The notes beneath the pieces are model-generated. The model was not told the DNA's origin. It worked only from the letters and a program-made list of their open reading frames with translations, and did no database searches. DNA of 64,000 nt from Actinomadura sp. J1-007. Its GTDB lineage: Bacteria; Actinomycetota; Actinomycetes; Streptosporangiales; Streptosporangiaceae. A program made the position numbers and the translations under genes. Positions 25,834-35,158 of the stretch are shown one piece after another (the stretch's first letter is position 1; the number at the start of each line of letters is the position of its first letter). The stretch covers positions 6,944,001 through 7,008,000 of the forward strand of contig NZ_WING01000001.1 in the NCBI RefSeq assembly GCF_009793335.1, read 5' to 3'.

Positions 25834-25898
25834 TTCGTGGATCCGCGTTCGGCCGCGCGGCGCCGTGCCCGCGTCCCGCGGTGGACGGGATCCACGAA
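25834..25898. repeat. 11-bp inverted repeat around 43-bp spacer
   Basis: TTCGTGGATCC at 25834-25844 and its exact complement GGATCCACGAA at 25888-25898. No gene in the spacer. It may form a long stem-loop or be paired protein-binding sites. Confidence 0.4.
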
Positions 25899-25930
25899 CA
25901 CGCCCTAAGGCGTCCGTGCGCCGCCGGGCG

Positions 25931-26409
25931 TCAGCAGGCGGCGCCGCCCACGGTCCGGCAGACCGGCTTCGGCCGGTGGCAGTGCTTGCCGTACCGCTTG
26001 GCCTTGCCGAGGCTGATCTTGTGGCCGTGCACGTACAGCAGCGTGTCGAGCACGGAGGTCCGCCTGTGGGGAATCCGGACGGTGCGCCGGACGGCCACGC
26101 CGGGCTTCGCCGCGGCGTAGACCCTGCCCGTGGCCACGGTCCTCCCGTTGACGGTGATCTTGTAGGGAAGCAGCTTCTTGGGCTTGTGGCCCCAGCCGTG
26201 GTGGTGGTGCTTCAGGCGGATGATCGTGACGGTGACCTTGGCGCAGTGCGCCTTGCCGTAGAGCACCTTGAAGCCGATGCCCCCTGGACCTCGGCCTGCC
26301 CGGCGACGGCCGGGCTCGGCGCCGTGGCGGCCATCGCGGGAGCGCCCGTGAGCGCGAGCGGCAGGGCCAGGCCGGCCGCCGCGAGGCCGAGTCGGGTGTG
26401 TGAACGCAT
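25931..26409 (-). CDS. Secreted basic, Cys/His-containing protein, frameshifted
   Basis: ATG 26409 starts a Sec signal peptide (MRSHTRLGLAAAGLALPLAL, cleavage near AMAA), but the mature part is one frame away: GFKVLYGKAHCAKVTVTIIR, then KHHHHGWGHKPKKLL, a repeat-free Lys/Arg/Val-rich stretch, YVHGHKISLGKAKRYGKHC, CRTVGGAAC. The frames join at the G-run 26281-26284 (plus-strand CCCC) if one base is added, giving a protein of about 159 residues with four Cys. No family recognised; charge and size recall small secreted DNA-/cell-wall-binding or antimicrobial-like proteins, but this is unproven. Confidence 0.6.
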
Positions 26410-26628
26410 GCATCCTCCTCCTGGAGATGACGGTTGGTCACCACAAGATTACATACCGTGATCGCTAGGAGGATGTGGGGGGCATGTCGCCCATCCGGGC
26501 CGCCGGACGGGGCCCGGTCCGGGCGTCCCCGGCCCCGCGGTCCGGCGCCCGTCACCGGCGGCGGCCACCGCCGCGTGAAATGCCGTCCGCGCCATTATCC
26601 GGACGGCCGGAGGCGGTGAATGCGAAGT

Positions 26629-26663
26629 GTCGGATGTGAAGGCCCGTGCGTCGGATGTGAAGG
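26629..26663. repeat. 14-bp direct repeat
   Basis: GTCGGATGTGAAGG occurs at 26629-26642 and 26650-26663 (21-bp period) in the 399-bp region between two minus-strand genes. I see no gene in this region; the repeat could be regulatory or a remnant of slippage. Confidence 0.4.
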
Positions 26664-26761
26664 GCGCGATCCGTCGTTTTCCAGAGCCGTATTGGACTGG
26701 TTCGGCCAGGGGTTGGAAAGGGGCGAATTCTTCGGTGGGGGACGATGGCGCGGCGTGGTGG

Positions 26762-26806
26762 TCCGGTCGCGCGGCCTGGCCGGGAGGACCGGGCCGCGCG
26801 ACCGGA
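26762..26806. terminator. 15-bp stem terminator after FG-GAP gene
   Basis: TCCGGTCGCGCGGCC (26762-26776) is the exact complement of 26792-26806, with a 15-base loop. It begins 2 bp past the stop of the minus-strand FG-GAP gene. Confidence 0.65.
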
Positions 26807-26808
26807 GG

Positions 26809-28215
26809 TCAGTGCAGGACGACCGAGCCGATCTTCGCGTTGCGGGACTGCACGCCGAGCGTCCCGGAGCTGAACGCCCTGACGCCGGTGACGGTGACGC
26901 CGGTGGCGGTGCCGTTCAGCATGTGGAGCGAGCCTTCGCGGCCGTTCTCGCCGGAGGAGCCGATGGTGAGGTCGGCCTTGCCGTCCCCGTTGAGGTCGGC
27001 GAGCGAGAGGTCCGAGCCGAACCGGTCGTCCTGCTCGACCGAGCCGGGCATGCCGGCCGTGCCCTGCCCGAACTGCTGCGCGGACGCGCCGGTCACCCCG
27101 CCCGGCCCGCCGTACAGGACGGTCGCCGCCCCGGCGCGCAGCGTGCCGCCGACCTTCTCCTCGGGGGCGCCCGCCGCGACGTCGGCCTTGCCGTCGCCGT
27201 TGACGTCCCCGACGGCGACCGAGGAGCCGAACGCGTCGTCGCTCTCCTGGGTGCCGGGGACGCCGTCGGTGTCCTGGTCGATCACCGTGGCGGCGCCGAC
27301 GCCGCCCGGCGCGCCGGGGAGGACGCGCACCTCGCCGCCGCGTTCGGTGTGGACGCCCGCGACCAGGTCGGCCCGGCCGTCGCCGTTCACGTCGCCCGAC
27401 GCGAGCGACCGGACGGACAGGTCGGAGGTGGTGAACGCGGGCGTGGTGGCGACGCCGTCCGCCGAGCCCTTGTAGACGTTGAGCCTGAGCAGGTCGCCCT
27501 CGCCGTCGACGGGCGGCCAGACCAGCCCAACCGCGAGGTCGGCGTAGCCGTCGCCGGTGAGGTCGGCCGCGGTGGTGGTGACCGTGATGGTCTCGCCGGT
27601 GCCGTTGGCGTACCGGGTGTCGGTCCCGGTGAGGTCGCCGGAGGCCAGGTTCCGGAAGACGGTGAACGCGCCGGGGCGCGCGGCGGCGAGGTCGGGCCTG
27701 CCGTCGTGGTCGAAGTCGCCCGCGCTGACCGAGGTGGCCTTGCCGAACGCGACGGCCTTGGACGTCAGGCCGCCGGACCCGCCGTAGATCAGCGTGATCC
27801 GGCCGCTCTCGCCGGGGCCCTGGTAGTCCTCGGCGTCGGCGACGACCGCGAGGTCGGCGTACCCGTCGAGGTTGAAGTCGGCCGAGGCGAGCGACGCGCC
27901 GAAGCCGTCGATCTGCTCCGAGCCGCCCGGGATCCCGGGGCTCTCCTGGGTGATGACCTGCCGCTTGGCGGAGTCCGGGCCGGACGCGCCGCCGTAGACG
28001 ACGGTGACGAAACCGGCCCACTCGACTCCGGCCGCGGTGCCTGACGGGCTGCCGAGCGCCAGGTCGCGCCTGCCGTCGCCGTTGAAGTCGCCGGGCCTGG
28101 CGGGAGCCTTGGGAGCGGCCTCGGCGGGGACCCCGGCGAGACCGGCGGCGCCCGCGGCCAGGGCCGTGAACGTGGCGAGCGCGGCGGTGCGCAGGCCCCG
28201 ATTGCGTCGTGTCAT
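26809..28215 (-). CDS. Secreted FG-GAP/VCBS repeat (integrin-like beta-propeller) protein
   Basis: 468 residues from ATG 28215 (AAGGA seven bases upstream). After a signal peptide (MTRRNRGLRTAAL..., cleavage near AEA-AP) there are about seven propeller blades, each with a calcium-binding loop such as DFNGDGRRD, DFNLDGYAD, DFDHDGRPD, DVNGDGRAD, DVNGDGKAD and DLNGDGKAD, plus FG-GAP-like FGASLASAD and FGSSVAVGD. It is an exported calcium-binding beta-propeller that may bind polysaccharide or protein. No catalytic domain is attached. It has its own strong terminator. Confidence 0.85.
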   Translation of the reverse strand: MTRRNRGLRTAALATFTALAAGAAGLAGVPAEAAPKAPARPGDFNGDGRRDLALGSPSGTAAGVEWAGFVTVVYGGASGPDSAKRQVITQESPGIPGGSEQIDGFGASLASADFNLDGYADLAVVADAEDYQGPGESGRITLIYGGSGGLTSKAVAFGKATSVSAGDFDHDGRPDLAAARPGAFTVFRNLASGDLTGTDTRYANGTGETITVTTTAADLTGDGYADLAVGLVWPPVDGEGDLLRLNVYKGSADGVATTPAFTTSDLSVRSLASGDVNGDGRADLVAGVHTERGGEVRVLPGAPGGVGAATVIDQDTDGVPGTQESDDAFGSSVAVGDVNGDGKADVAAGAPEEKVGGTLRAGAATVLYGGPGGVTGASAQQFGQGTAGMPGSVEQDDRFGSDLSLADLNGDGKADLTIGSSGENGREGSLHMLNGTATGVTVTGVRAFSSGTLGVQSRNAKIGSVVLH

Positions 28216-28381
28216 CGCACATCCTTCTGCGGGGGTGGAACGCGTTAATTGCAAGACGCTCCATGTTCATCGGCGGTTTACCGAATTCGCCGCCCTTGTT
28301 CGGGGGCGGGCGGCGCGCGGACCGATTCGCCGATTCTTATCCGGGGCCGGAATTCGGTAAGGCCGGCGTTCGCGGGGCGGG

Positions 28382-28777
28382 CTACTGGGCCGCGACCGCT
28401 TCGATCTCGACCAGCATCGCGGGATCCGACAGCGCGGAGACCTCGGCGAGCAGGCTGGTCGGGCGGCAGCCGCCCGCCGCGAGCGCGCCGGTCACGGCGT
28501 CGTAGGCGGCGAGCATCGCGGGCAGGTCCACGGTGAAGACCCGGATCTGGACGACGTCGGCGAGGGTGAACCCCGCCTCGTCCAGCGTCTCGCCGAGGCG
28601 TTGGAACGTCAGCCCGATCTGGGCGCGCAGGTCACCGCGGTGCGCGATGGTCCCGTCGTCGGCGCGCGCCTCGTGCCCGGCGACCATCAGCCAGCGCCGT
28701 GGCGCGTCCACCAGGACCGCGCGGTTGTACCCCAGCCGGTCGCCGAACATGCGCGGGCCGAACTCAGTCCGTTCCAT
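28382..28777 (-). CDS. RidA/YjgF-family protein
   Basis: 131 residues. The trimeric Rid fold is indicated by RMFGDRLGYNRAVLVDAPRRWLMVAGHEA, the central GDLRAQIGLTFQRLGETLDEAGFTLADVVQIRVFTVDL, and the ending PTSLLAEVSALSDPAMLVEIEAVA. The Arg that RidA uses for enamine/imine binding in its R-(x)-SLL context is replaced by Pro-Thr-Ser, so it may be a Rid subfamily (Rid4-7) lacking classical 2-aminoacrylate deaminase activity. No link to neighbours is evident. Confidence 0.8.
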   Translation of the reverse strand: MERTEFGPRMFGDRLGYNRAVLVDAPRRWLMVAGHEARADDGTIAHRGDLRAQIGLTFQRLGETLDEAGFTLADVVQIRVFTVDLPAMLAAYDAVTGALAAGGCRPTSLLAEVSALSDPAMLVEIEAVAAQ

Positions 28778-28855
28778 GCGAGAACCCCCGAGACCGTCCC
28801 TACCCCGTGTCCCGGACCCGTACCGCGTCGCTCGGGGGGTACGCGTCGGGAACGG

Positions 28856-30604
28856 TCAGGGAGTCGGGAGGGTCAGCCGGGCGGGCGCGGACGGGCTGGT
28901 GCCGATGGTGACGGGGAGGACCGCGCGGTTGCCCAGGTACGACAGGTCGCTGGAGGCGATGACCAGGCGGAGGCGGTGGCCGGCGGGGAAGCGGTGGACG
29001 ATGCTCGGCAGCCGGATCGACAGCGGCTTGCGGACGTCGGTGACGCGGACCGGGGACACCAGCCGCTGGGCGAGCGACGCGGTGCCGTCGGGCGCGACGT
29101 CGTACAGCTTGGCGAACAGGACGAGGCGGCCGTTGACGCCGGTCCGCTGGGAGCGCTCGGCGGCGGGCGAGCGCAGGCGCACGGACAGGGTGGGGGAGCC
29201 GACCACGTCGGTCGCGCGGGGCAGCGGCGAACCCGTCCACGCCGCGTACGTGCCGGGCGCGTCGGCGGGCGGCACGTCGTTGAAGCGCTGTTGCAGCACC
29301 GACAACTCGGAGAACGACGTGGGCAGGGGCCCGAGCGCGTTGCGGTACGTCGCCTGCCCCTTGGTGACGGACGAGCGGGACGCGACCAGCCGGTCCGTAC
29401 CGGACAGGTACAGGTGGCGCGGGGTGGTGGGCGCGGTGCCGTACGCGGGGCCCGCGTCGCCCTGGTACCGGACCCAGGGGCGGAAGTAGGCGAAGCGCGG
29501 GCCGGTGCCGGTGGGCAGGCCCTTCAGGTGGTGGTCGAGCCACGCGGTGACGCGCCGTCCGACGTAGTTGGAGCCGGGGGAGGCGAGGTCGAGGTCGCCG
29601 GGCAGGTTCGGGCCGCTGTGCCCGCCGGAGTGCCAGATCATCTTGACGGGCGTGCCCTGCCGCGCGAGCGCCTGGTAGGTCGCCGTGCCCTCCTGGAGGT
29701 TGAACAGGCTGTCGGACTGCCCCTGGACGAGCAGGACGGGCGCCTTGACCTTCGGCAGGAACGACGCGACGGACGCCGAGCGCAGGTACGCCATCGTCCT
29801 GCCCTGCGGCACGCCGTACCAGAGGCTCTCCGCCACGCCCTCGCACAGGACGGTCGGGAAGTTCGGGCAGCCGGTCAGCCGGGACGGGTCGTTCCCCGCG
29901 CCGTTCACGCCGCTGATCGCGCCCATGCCGAAGAAGCCGAGTGCCCAGAGGAGCTTGGTCGCGCCGGGCTGGTCGCCGAGCCCGCCGGAGGGGGTGAGCT
30001 CGTTGTTGGGGGCCAGCGAGTAGCGCAGGTCGTTCCACGTGATCATCGGGACGAGGGTGTCGACGCGGCGGTCCACGGCGGCCGCGGCGAACTGCGCGCC
30101 GCCGCCGTACGACCCGCCGACCATGCCGACGCGGGGGTCGCCGGGCCCGTCCAGCCGGACGGCGTCCAGCCGCGTGCCGTCGGACGCCGCGCGCGTCCCG
30201 GCGAGGAAGTCGACCAGCGCGCGCGCCGCGGCCCCGTCGTAGTCGGGGTGGTCGAGGGTGACGCGGCAGCCGCTGCCGCCGAACCCGAGGCCGGAGTACG
30301 CCAGGACGACGTAGCCGCGCTCGGCGTACGCCTTGGCGAGGCCGGCCTGGTCGTCCTTGGAGCCGCCGAACCCGTTGGTCGTCAGCAGCGCCGGCATCCG
30401 CGACGAGGCGGACGCGGCGGACGGGCGGTAGAGGTCGGCGACGACGCGGCAGCGCACGTCCTTCTTGGGGCCGACCATGGTGTCGAAGCCGAGGGTCCGC
30501 ACCGAGTAGGGGACGGCGGCCCGCGCGGGAGCGGCGAGCAGGGCCGAGGCGGCGAGCGGCGCGCAGAGCGCGGCGGACAGGGGCAGGGCGAAGCGGGCTC
30601 GCAT
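28856..30604 (-). CDS. Secreted X-Pro dipeptidyl-peptidase/CocE-type S15 hydrolase
   Basis: 582 residues from ATG 30604. Sec signal peptide (MRARFALPLSAALCAPLAAS, cleavage near ARA-AV). An alpha/beta hydrolase domain has the nucleophile motif GGSYGGG near residue 160, Asp in VQGQSDSLFN and His in WHSGGHSG; the C-terminal third is a jelly-roll PepX_C domain. Substrates of the family are X-Pro peptides or acyl esters such as cocaine-like esters. It is divergent from the GH1 gene; the TetR-type operator at 30682 lies between them, so this gene may also respond to that regulator. Confidence 0.82.
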   Translation of the reverse strand: MRARFALPLSAALCAPLAASALLAAPARAAVPYSVRTLGFDTMVGPKKDVRCRVVADLYRPSAASASSRMPALLTTNGFGGSKDDQAGLAKAYAERGYVVLAYSGLGFGGSGCRVTLDHPDYDGAAARALVDFLAGTRAASDGTRLDAVRLDGPGDPRVGMVGGSYGGGAQFAAAAVDRRVDTLVPMITWNDLRYSLAPNNELTPSGGLGDQPGATKLLWALGFFGMGAISGVNGAGNDPSRLTGCPNFPTVLCEGVAESLWYGVPQGRTMAYLRSASVASFLPKVKAPVLLVQGQSDSLFNLQEGTATYQALARQGTPVKMIWHSGGHSGPNLPGDLDLASPGSNYVGRRVTAWLDHHLKGLPTGTGPRFAYFRPWVRYQGDAGPAYGTAPTTPRHLYLSGTDRLVASRSSVTKGQATYRNALGPLPTSFSELSVLQQRFNDVPPADAPGTYAAWTGSPLPRATDVVGSPTLSVRLRSPAAERSQRTGVNGRLVLFAKLYDVAPDGTASLAQRLVSPVRVTDVRKPLSIRLPSIVHRFPAGHRLRLVIASSDLSYLGNRAVLPVTIGTSPSAPARLTLPTP

Positions 30605-30681
30605 GGAGGCTCCAGGGGGCCGGGGGGAGGGTGGGGCTATTCGTACTAGCCGGTAATCCCGGTGTCCAGACCTTCGCGCCA

Positions 30682-30705
30682 AAAACTAACCAGATGGTAG
30701 GTTTT
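30682..30705. promoter_or_regulatory. TetR-type operator 1 (GH1 / S15 divergent promoter)
   Basis: A 24-bp imperfect palindrome, core CTAACCAGATGGTAGG flanked by AAAA and TTTT; 9 of 12 half-site positions match. The same motif lies at 35068-35091 and 43177-43200. In the plus direction it overlaps TAGGTT (30698-30703), a plausible -10 of the GH1 promoter. Confidence 0.65.
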
Positions 30706-30730
30706 GGTCCGACCGAGCGAGGGAGGAAGC

Positions 30731-31912
30731 GTGCCACTCACGTTCCCGGACGGCTTCCTGTGGGGAGCCGCGGGCAGCGCCCACCAGACCGAGGGCAACA
30801 ACGTCGCGAGCGACTTCTGGGCCCTGGAGAACCGGCCGGACGCGTTCCTGCCCGAGCGCAGCGGCGACGCCTGCGACTCCTACCACCGCTGGCCCGAGGA
30901 CCTCGACATCGTTCGGCGGACCGGCCTGAACGCGTACCGGTTCGGCATCGAGTGGGCGCGCGTCGAGCCGGTCGAGGGGCGGGTGTCGCGGGCCGCGCTG
31001 GCGCACTACCGCCGCGTGATCGAGGGCTGCCTCGAACGGGGCGTCACGCCGGTGGTGACGCTGCACCACTTCACCAGCCCGCTGTGGTTCCAGAAGGACG
31101 GCGGCTGGCCGTCGCCGAAGGCCGCCGGACGGTTCCGCCGCTACGTGCGCGCGGTCCTGCCGATCCTGGACGGCGTCGAGTGGGTCTGCACCATCAACGA
31201 GCCCAACATGGTCGCGATGATGGCCGCCATGCTCAGGCGGCGCGAGCGCACCGAGGCCGTCGCCGGGGCCATGCCCCCGCCCGACCAGGAGATCGCCGAC
31301 GCGCTCGCCGTCGCGCACCGCGCCGCCCGCGAGGAGCTCGGCGCGCGCCGCGGCCTGAAGTCGGGATGGACGGTCGCCAACCAGAACTTCGAGGCCGCCG
31401 ACGGCGCTGAGGGCGAACGCGACGCGTGGGCCTGGTCGCGCGAGGACCAGTTCCTCGACGCCGCCGCCGGGGACGACTTCGTCGGCGTCCAGGCGTACAC
31501 GCGGGTCCTGATCGGTCCGGACGGCGCGCTGCCCGCCCCGGACGGCGCCCGCCGCACGCTCACGCAGTGGGAGTTCTATCCGGACGCGCTCGGCAACGCC
31601 GTCCGCCACACCGCCGCGCGCGTCCCCGGCGTCCCGATCCTGGTGACCGAGAACGGCATCGCGACGTCCGACGACGCCGAACGGGTCGAGTACACGCGCG
31701 GCGCGCTCGCCGGGCTGCACGCCGCGATGGCCGAGGGCGCCGACGTGCGCGGCTACCTGCACTGGTCGCTGCTCGACAACTACGAGTGGGGCAGCTACCG
31801 CCCGACGTTCGGCCTGGTGTCGGTGGACCGCGAGACGTTCGCCCGCACGGCCAAGCCGAGCGCGCGGTGGCTCGGCCGGGTCGCGCGCTCCGGCGCGCTG
31901 CCCGAGGAGTGA
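30731..31912 (+). CDS. Glycoside hydrolase family 1 beta-glycosidase
   Basis: 393 residues from GTG 30731 (GAGGAAG upstream). GH1 signatures: FLWGAAGSAHQTEGNN at the N-terminus, YRFGIEWARVEP, the acid/base Glu in CTINEPN, the nucleophile Glu in VTENGIAT, and HWSLLDNYEW. It lacks a signal peptide, so it would hydrolyse beta-glucosides (or galactosides/fucosides) in the cytoplasm after uptake. It is shorter than typical GH1 (about 440-480) because of reduced loops before the acid/base and in the central region. Under operator 1 and facing GH3, from which it is separated by a strong terminator. Confidence 0.88.
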   Translation: MPLTFPDGFLWGAAGSAHQTEGNNVASDFWALENRPDAFLPERSGDACDSYHRWPEDLDIVRRTGLNAYRFGIEWARVEPVEGRVSRAALAHYRRVIEGCLERGVTPVVTLHHFTSPLWFQKDGGWPSPKAAGRFRRYVRAVLPILDGVEWVCTINEPNMVAMMAAMLRRRERTEAVAGAMPPPDQEIADALAVAHRAAREELGARRGLKSGWTVANQNFEAADGAEGERDAWAWSREDQFLDAAAGDDFVGVQAYTRVLIGPDGALPAPDGARRTLTQWEFYPDALGNAVRHTAARVPGVPILVTENGIATSDDAERVEYTRGALAGLHAAMAEGADVRGYLHWSLLDNYEWGSYRPTFGLVSVDRETFARTAKPSARWLGRVARSGALPEE

Positions 31913-31914
31913 GC

Positions 31915-31952
31915 GCGCGGCCCGGCCCGTCCGCGAACGGGCCGGGCCGCGC
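31915..31952. terminator. 16-bp stem bidirectional terminator
   Basis: GCGCGGCCCGGCCCGT (31915-31930) pairs perfectly with 31937-31952 across CCGCGA. It starts 2 bp after the GH1 stop and ends 37 bp before the GH3 stop on the other strand. Confidence 0.7.
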
Positions 31953-31989
31953 CGCCGCCCCTGCGCTCAGCCCTCGCCCGCCGCTGCGT

Positions 31990-34277
31990 TCAACGCTCGC
32001 CGGCGGCGATGAGGGCCGCGACCTCGGTGACGAGCCCGTCCACGGCCTCGACGCTCAGGCCGATGCCGAACGTGCGGAACTTGGCCAGCGGGATGCCCCG
32101 CGCCATCGCCGCGAGCGCCGGGTCGGCCCGGGTGAGCCCGTCGCGGCGGGGCGCCTCGCGCAGCCGCCGCCTCAGCAGCGGACCGCCCACGGGGTGGTCC
32201 AGCCACTCGCCGAGCGTGGACATCCGGCCGAGCGGCTCGGCGGCGCCGTCGCCGCGCGCGGTCAGCTCCGCGCGCAGCCGCACGTCGCGCGAGGACGCGC
32301 CGACCTCCACCGCGAACGGGCCCGCCGCGACCCGCCAGCCGTGCCGGGACACCGACCAGCGCGCGAGGCCCCGCCCGTCCAGCGTGAACGACACCCGCGT
32401 GCTCGCGCCGGGTTCGAGCGCGACCTTCGCGAAGCCGCGCAGCTCGTGCCGCGGCCGCGTCGGGTGCTCCTCGTCGAACGCCACGTAGAGCTGGACGACC
32501 TCCTGCCCGGCCCGGTCGCCGGCGTTCGCGACGGTCGCTTCGACCCTCCACGCGTCGTGCCCGGTCTCGCGGACGGACAGGTCGGAGTACTCGAACCGGG
32601 TGTAGGTCAGGCCGTGCCCGAACGGGTACGCGACGTCCGTGCCGAGCGTGTCGTGGTGGCGGTAGCCGACGTAGACGCCCTCGCCGTACGGGACGTGCCC
32701 GTCCGCGCCGGGGAAGTGCAGGTAGGAGGGGACGTCGGCGAGGCGGTGCGGGATCGTCTCCGCGAGCCGTCCGGACGGGGAGCGGGCCCGAGCAGCAGGT
32801 CCGCGACGGCCGAGCCGCCCGCCTGCCCGAGCAGCCAGCCCTCCAGGATCGCCGCGGCCGAGTCCCGCCACTCCGACACCGTCACGACGCCGCCGTTGGC
32901 GAGCACGGCGACGACCTTCGGGCACACGCGCGCGACGGCGCGCACGAGGTCGATCTGGTCCCTCGGCAGGTCCAGGGTGGTGCGGTCGAACCCCTCCGAC
33001 TCCGCGTGGTCGGGCAGGCCCAGGAACACCAGCGCGACGTCCGCTCCGCGCGCCGCCTCCACCGCCTCCGCGAGCAGCTCCGCCCCGGCGGGCGCGGCCC
33101 CGCCGTCCTCCGCGGCGGGCGCGCCGCCGAGGCGGTAGCCGGGGGCGAACGTGAGCGCGGTCGCCTCGCCGACCGCGCCGCGCAGCGCGTCCCACGCGGT
33201 GTCGAGCCGGGTCGGGACGACGTGCGAGCTGCCTCCGCCCTGGTAGCGCGGCGTACGGGCGAGCTCCCCGATCACGGCGACGCGCTGCGCGGCCCCGGGG
33301 TCCAGCGGGAGCACGCCGCCGTCGTTCTTCAGCAGGACGGCCGACGCGGCCGCGGCCTCGCGGGCCAGGTCGTGGTGGGCCCGGACGTCCCAGCCGTCGT
33401 GCCGTTCGGCGCGCTCGACCCGCCGCGCGAGCCCGAGCAGCCGGTCGGCGGCGCGGGTGACGGCGGCCTCGTCCAGGCGGCCCCCGCGCACCGCGTCCAC
33501 GATCTCGGCGTCGGTGCCGGTGGGCGGCATCTCCAGGTCCAGGCCCGCGGCGAGCGCGGCGGCGCGGTCGTTGACCGCGCCCCAGTCGGAGACCACCAGC
33601 CCGTCGAAGCCCCACTCGCCGCGCAGCACGTCCGTCAGCAGGCCGCGGTCCTCGCTCACGTACACGCCGTTCAGCCGGTTGTACGAGCACATCACCGTGT
33701 ACGGGCGGGCCTCGCGCACGACGTGCTCGAACGCGCGCAGGTAGATCTCGCGCAGCGTCCGCTCGTCCACGTCCGCGCTCACGCGCATCCGGTCGGTCTC
33801 CTGGTTGTTGACCGCGAAGTGCTTGACGGACGCGCCGATCCCGAGCGACTGGATCCCCCGCACCACGGCCGCGCCCATGACGCCCGTCAGGTGCGGGTCC
33901 TCCGACAGGTACTCGAAGTTGCGGCCGCCGAGCGGGGAGCGCTTGATGTTGATCCCCGGGCCGAGCACCACGTCGGCGCCCAGCGCGGACGCCTCGCGCG
34001 CGAGGGCCGCGCCGACCCGCCGGGCGAGCGCCGGGTCCCAGGACGAGCCGAGCGCGACGGCGGGCGGGAAGCAGGTGGCGGGGACGCTGTCGTTCAGCCC
34101 GAGCGCGTCGCCCTGGCCCTCGACCGGCCGGCGGAGGCCGTGCGGCCCGTCGGCGAAGGTCAGCGAACGGACCGTTCCGGGAACGGCCGCGGTGGTCCAC
34201 GTCCCGGCGCCGGAGGTCAGCGAGGCCCGTTCCTCCAGGGAGAGGCGGGCGGTCGTCGGGTCGGGGGTCTGCGTCAT
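31990..34277 (-). CDS. Glycoside hydrolase family 3 beta-glucosidase, frameshifted
   Basis: ATG 34277 (GAGGG upstream) starts a GH3 protein of about 762 residues: FADGPHGLR, GPGINIKRSPLGGRNFEYLSEDP, SVKHFAVNN, and the nucleophile Asp in GLVVSDWGAVND (about residue 235); the (alpha/beta)6 domain includes LLKNDGGVLPL and VFLGLPDHAESEGFDR. Near 32780-32800 the frame changes as if one base were missing; the next frame has PSGRLAETIPHRL, YPFGHGLTYTRFEYSD and a fibronectin-III-like domain. No signal peptide, so cytoplasmic. The gene starts 25 bp after tetR and must share its promoter and operator 2. Confidence 0.82.
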
Positions 34278-34302
34278 GGAATCCCTCGGGGGTCGGTGGC
34301 GG

Positions 34303-34962
34303 TCATGGCTCGGCCCGCCCGGACGCGGGCGCCGGGTCCAGGCCGAGCTGGGTGAGGAAGGCGTTGACCGAGGCGGGCATGTCGACCACGTCCGGTTCGA
34401 GGAGCCACTGCGTCTGGAGGCCGTCCATCAGCGCGAGGAACTGCTGGGCGACGGCCGCCGGGTCGTGCTCCAGGCGCGGGGCCGAGCGCGCGAACAGCTC
34501 GGCGAACAGCTCCGTGGCGAGGCGGCGCAGGACGCGGTAGCGCTCGACGAAGTAGGCGTGCGCCGGATGCTCGGGGTCGGCGGCCTCGCCGGAGATCTTC
34601 ACGTACAGCGCGACGAGGCCGGGCGTGCGCGTGTTGCGGACGACGAAGTTGACCAGCACGTCGAGCAGCTCGTCCGGGCGGGTCTCGGGCTCGACCGAGA
34701 ACAGCAGCTTGGCGTCGGTGCGCTCGCGCCGGTTCAGCACCTTGACCAGCAGCTCCTCCTTGCCGGGGAAGTGGTGCAGCAGCCCGGCGTGGGTCAGGCC
34801 CGCGTGCGCGGCGATGTCGCGCAGGGACACCGCGCGGAAGCCGGACTTGGAGAACAGCTCGGTCGCCGAGTCGAGGATGCGCGCGCGGGTGCGCTCGCCC
34901 TTGGACGGGCGGCGCTCGGAACGTTCGGCCCGCTGCGGCGGCTGGGGCGGCTGGTCGGTCAC
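34303..34962 (-). CDS. TetR-family regulator of the glycoside-utilisation cluster
   Basis: 219 residues from GTG 34962 (GGAG seven bases upstream). N-terminal TetR HTH: TRARILDSATELFSKSGFRAVSLRDIAAHAGLTHAGLLHHFPGKEELL. The C-terminal ligand-binding domain is all-helical with WLLEPDVVDMPASVNAFL. It is divergent from the transporter operon and cotranscribed with GH3. The 24-bp palindrome in the divergent promoter, repeated before GH1 and GH20, is its likely operator; a sugar or glycoside would be the inducer. Binding itself is inference. Confidence 0.85.
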   Translation of the reverse strand: MTDQPPQPPQRAERSERRPSKGERTRARILDSATELFSKSGFRAVSLRDIAAHAGLTHAGLLHHFPGKEELLVKVLNRRERTDAKLLFSVEPETRPDELLDVLVNFVVRNTRTPGLVALYVKISGEAADPEHPAHAYFVERYRVLRRLATELFAELFARSAPRLEHDPAAVAQQFLALMDGLQTQWLLEPDVVDMPASVNAFLTQLGLDPAPASGRAEP

Positions 34963-35067
34963 GGTCGGTCTCCGGTTCCAGGCGGGGCGGCGCGTCGGGC
35001 TCGCGCGCACGGGGTCGTGGGTGCTGCCGAAACGGTACGGCCTCCGCGCTCTCCGGCCCGCCGCAAC

Positions 35068-35091
35068 AAAACCTACCACGTGGTTAGTTTT
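35068..35091. promoter_or_regulatory. TetR-type operator 2 (tetR-GH3 / transporter divergent promoter)
   Basis: 24-bp palindrome with core CCTACCACGTGGTTAG between AAAA and TTTT; 10 of 12 half-site positions match. It lies 105 bp upstream of tetR and 67 bp upstream of the solute-binding protein gene. In the tetR direction it again overlaps TAGGTT, a plausible -10. Confidence 0.7.
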
Positions 35092-35158
35092 GCATGTATG
35101 CTCGCCGCACCCTCGGCGGAACCCCCGGTTGCCGCCTCCCGGAGCGGAGTTGGGACGT

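Noticed and set aside
25390-25908. Reading frame through the 5/10-bp repeat field
   Set aside because: Repeat artefact, present in all frames with no recognisable domain.
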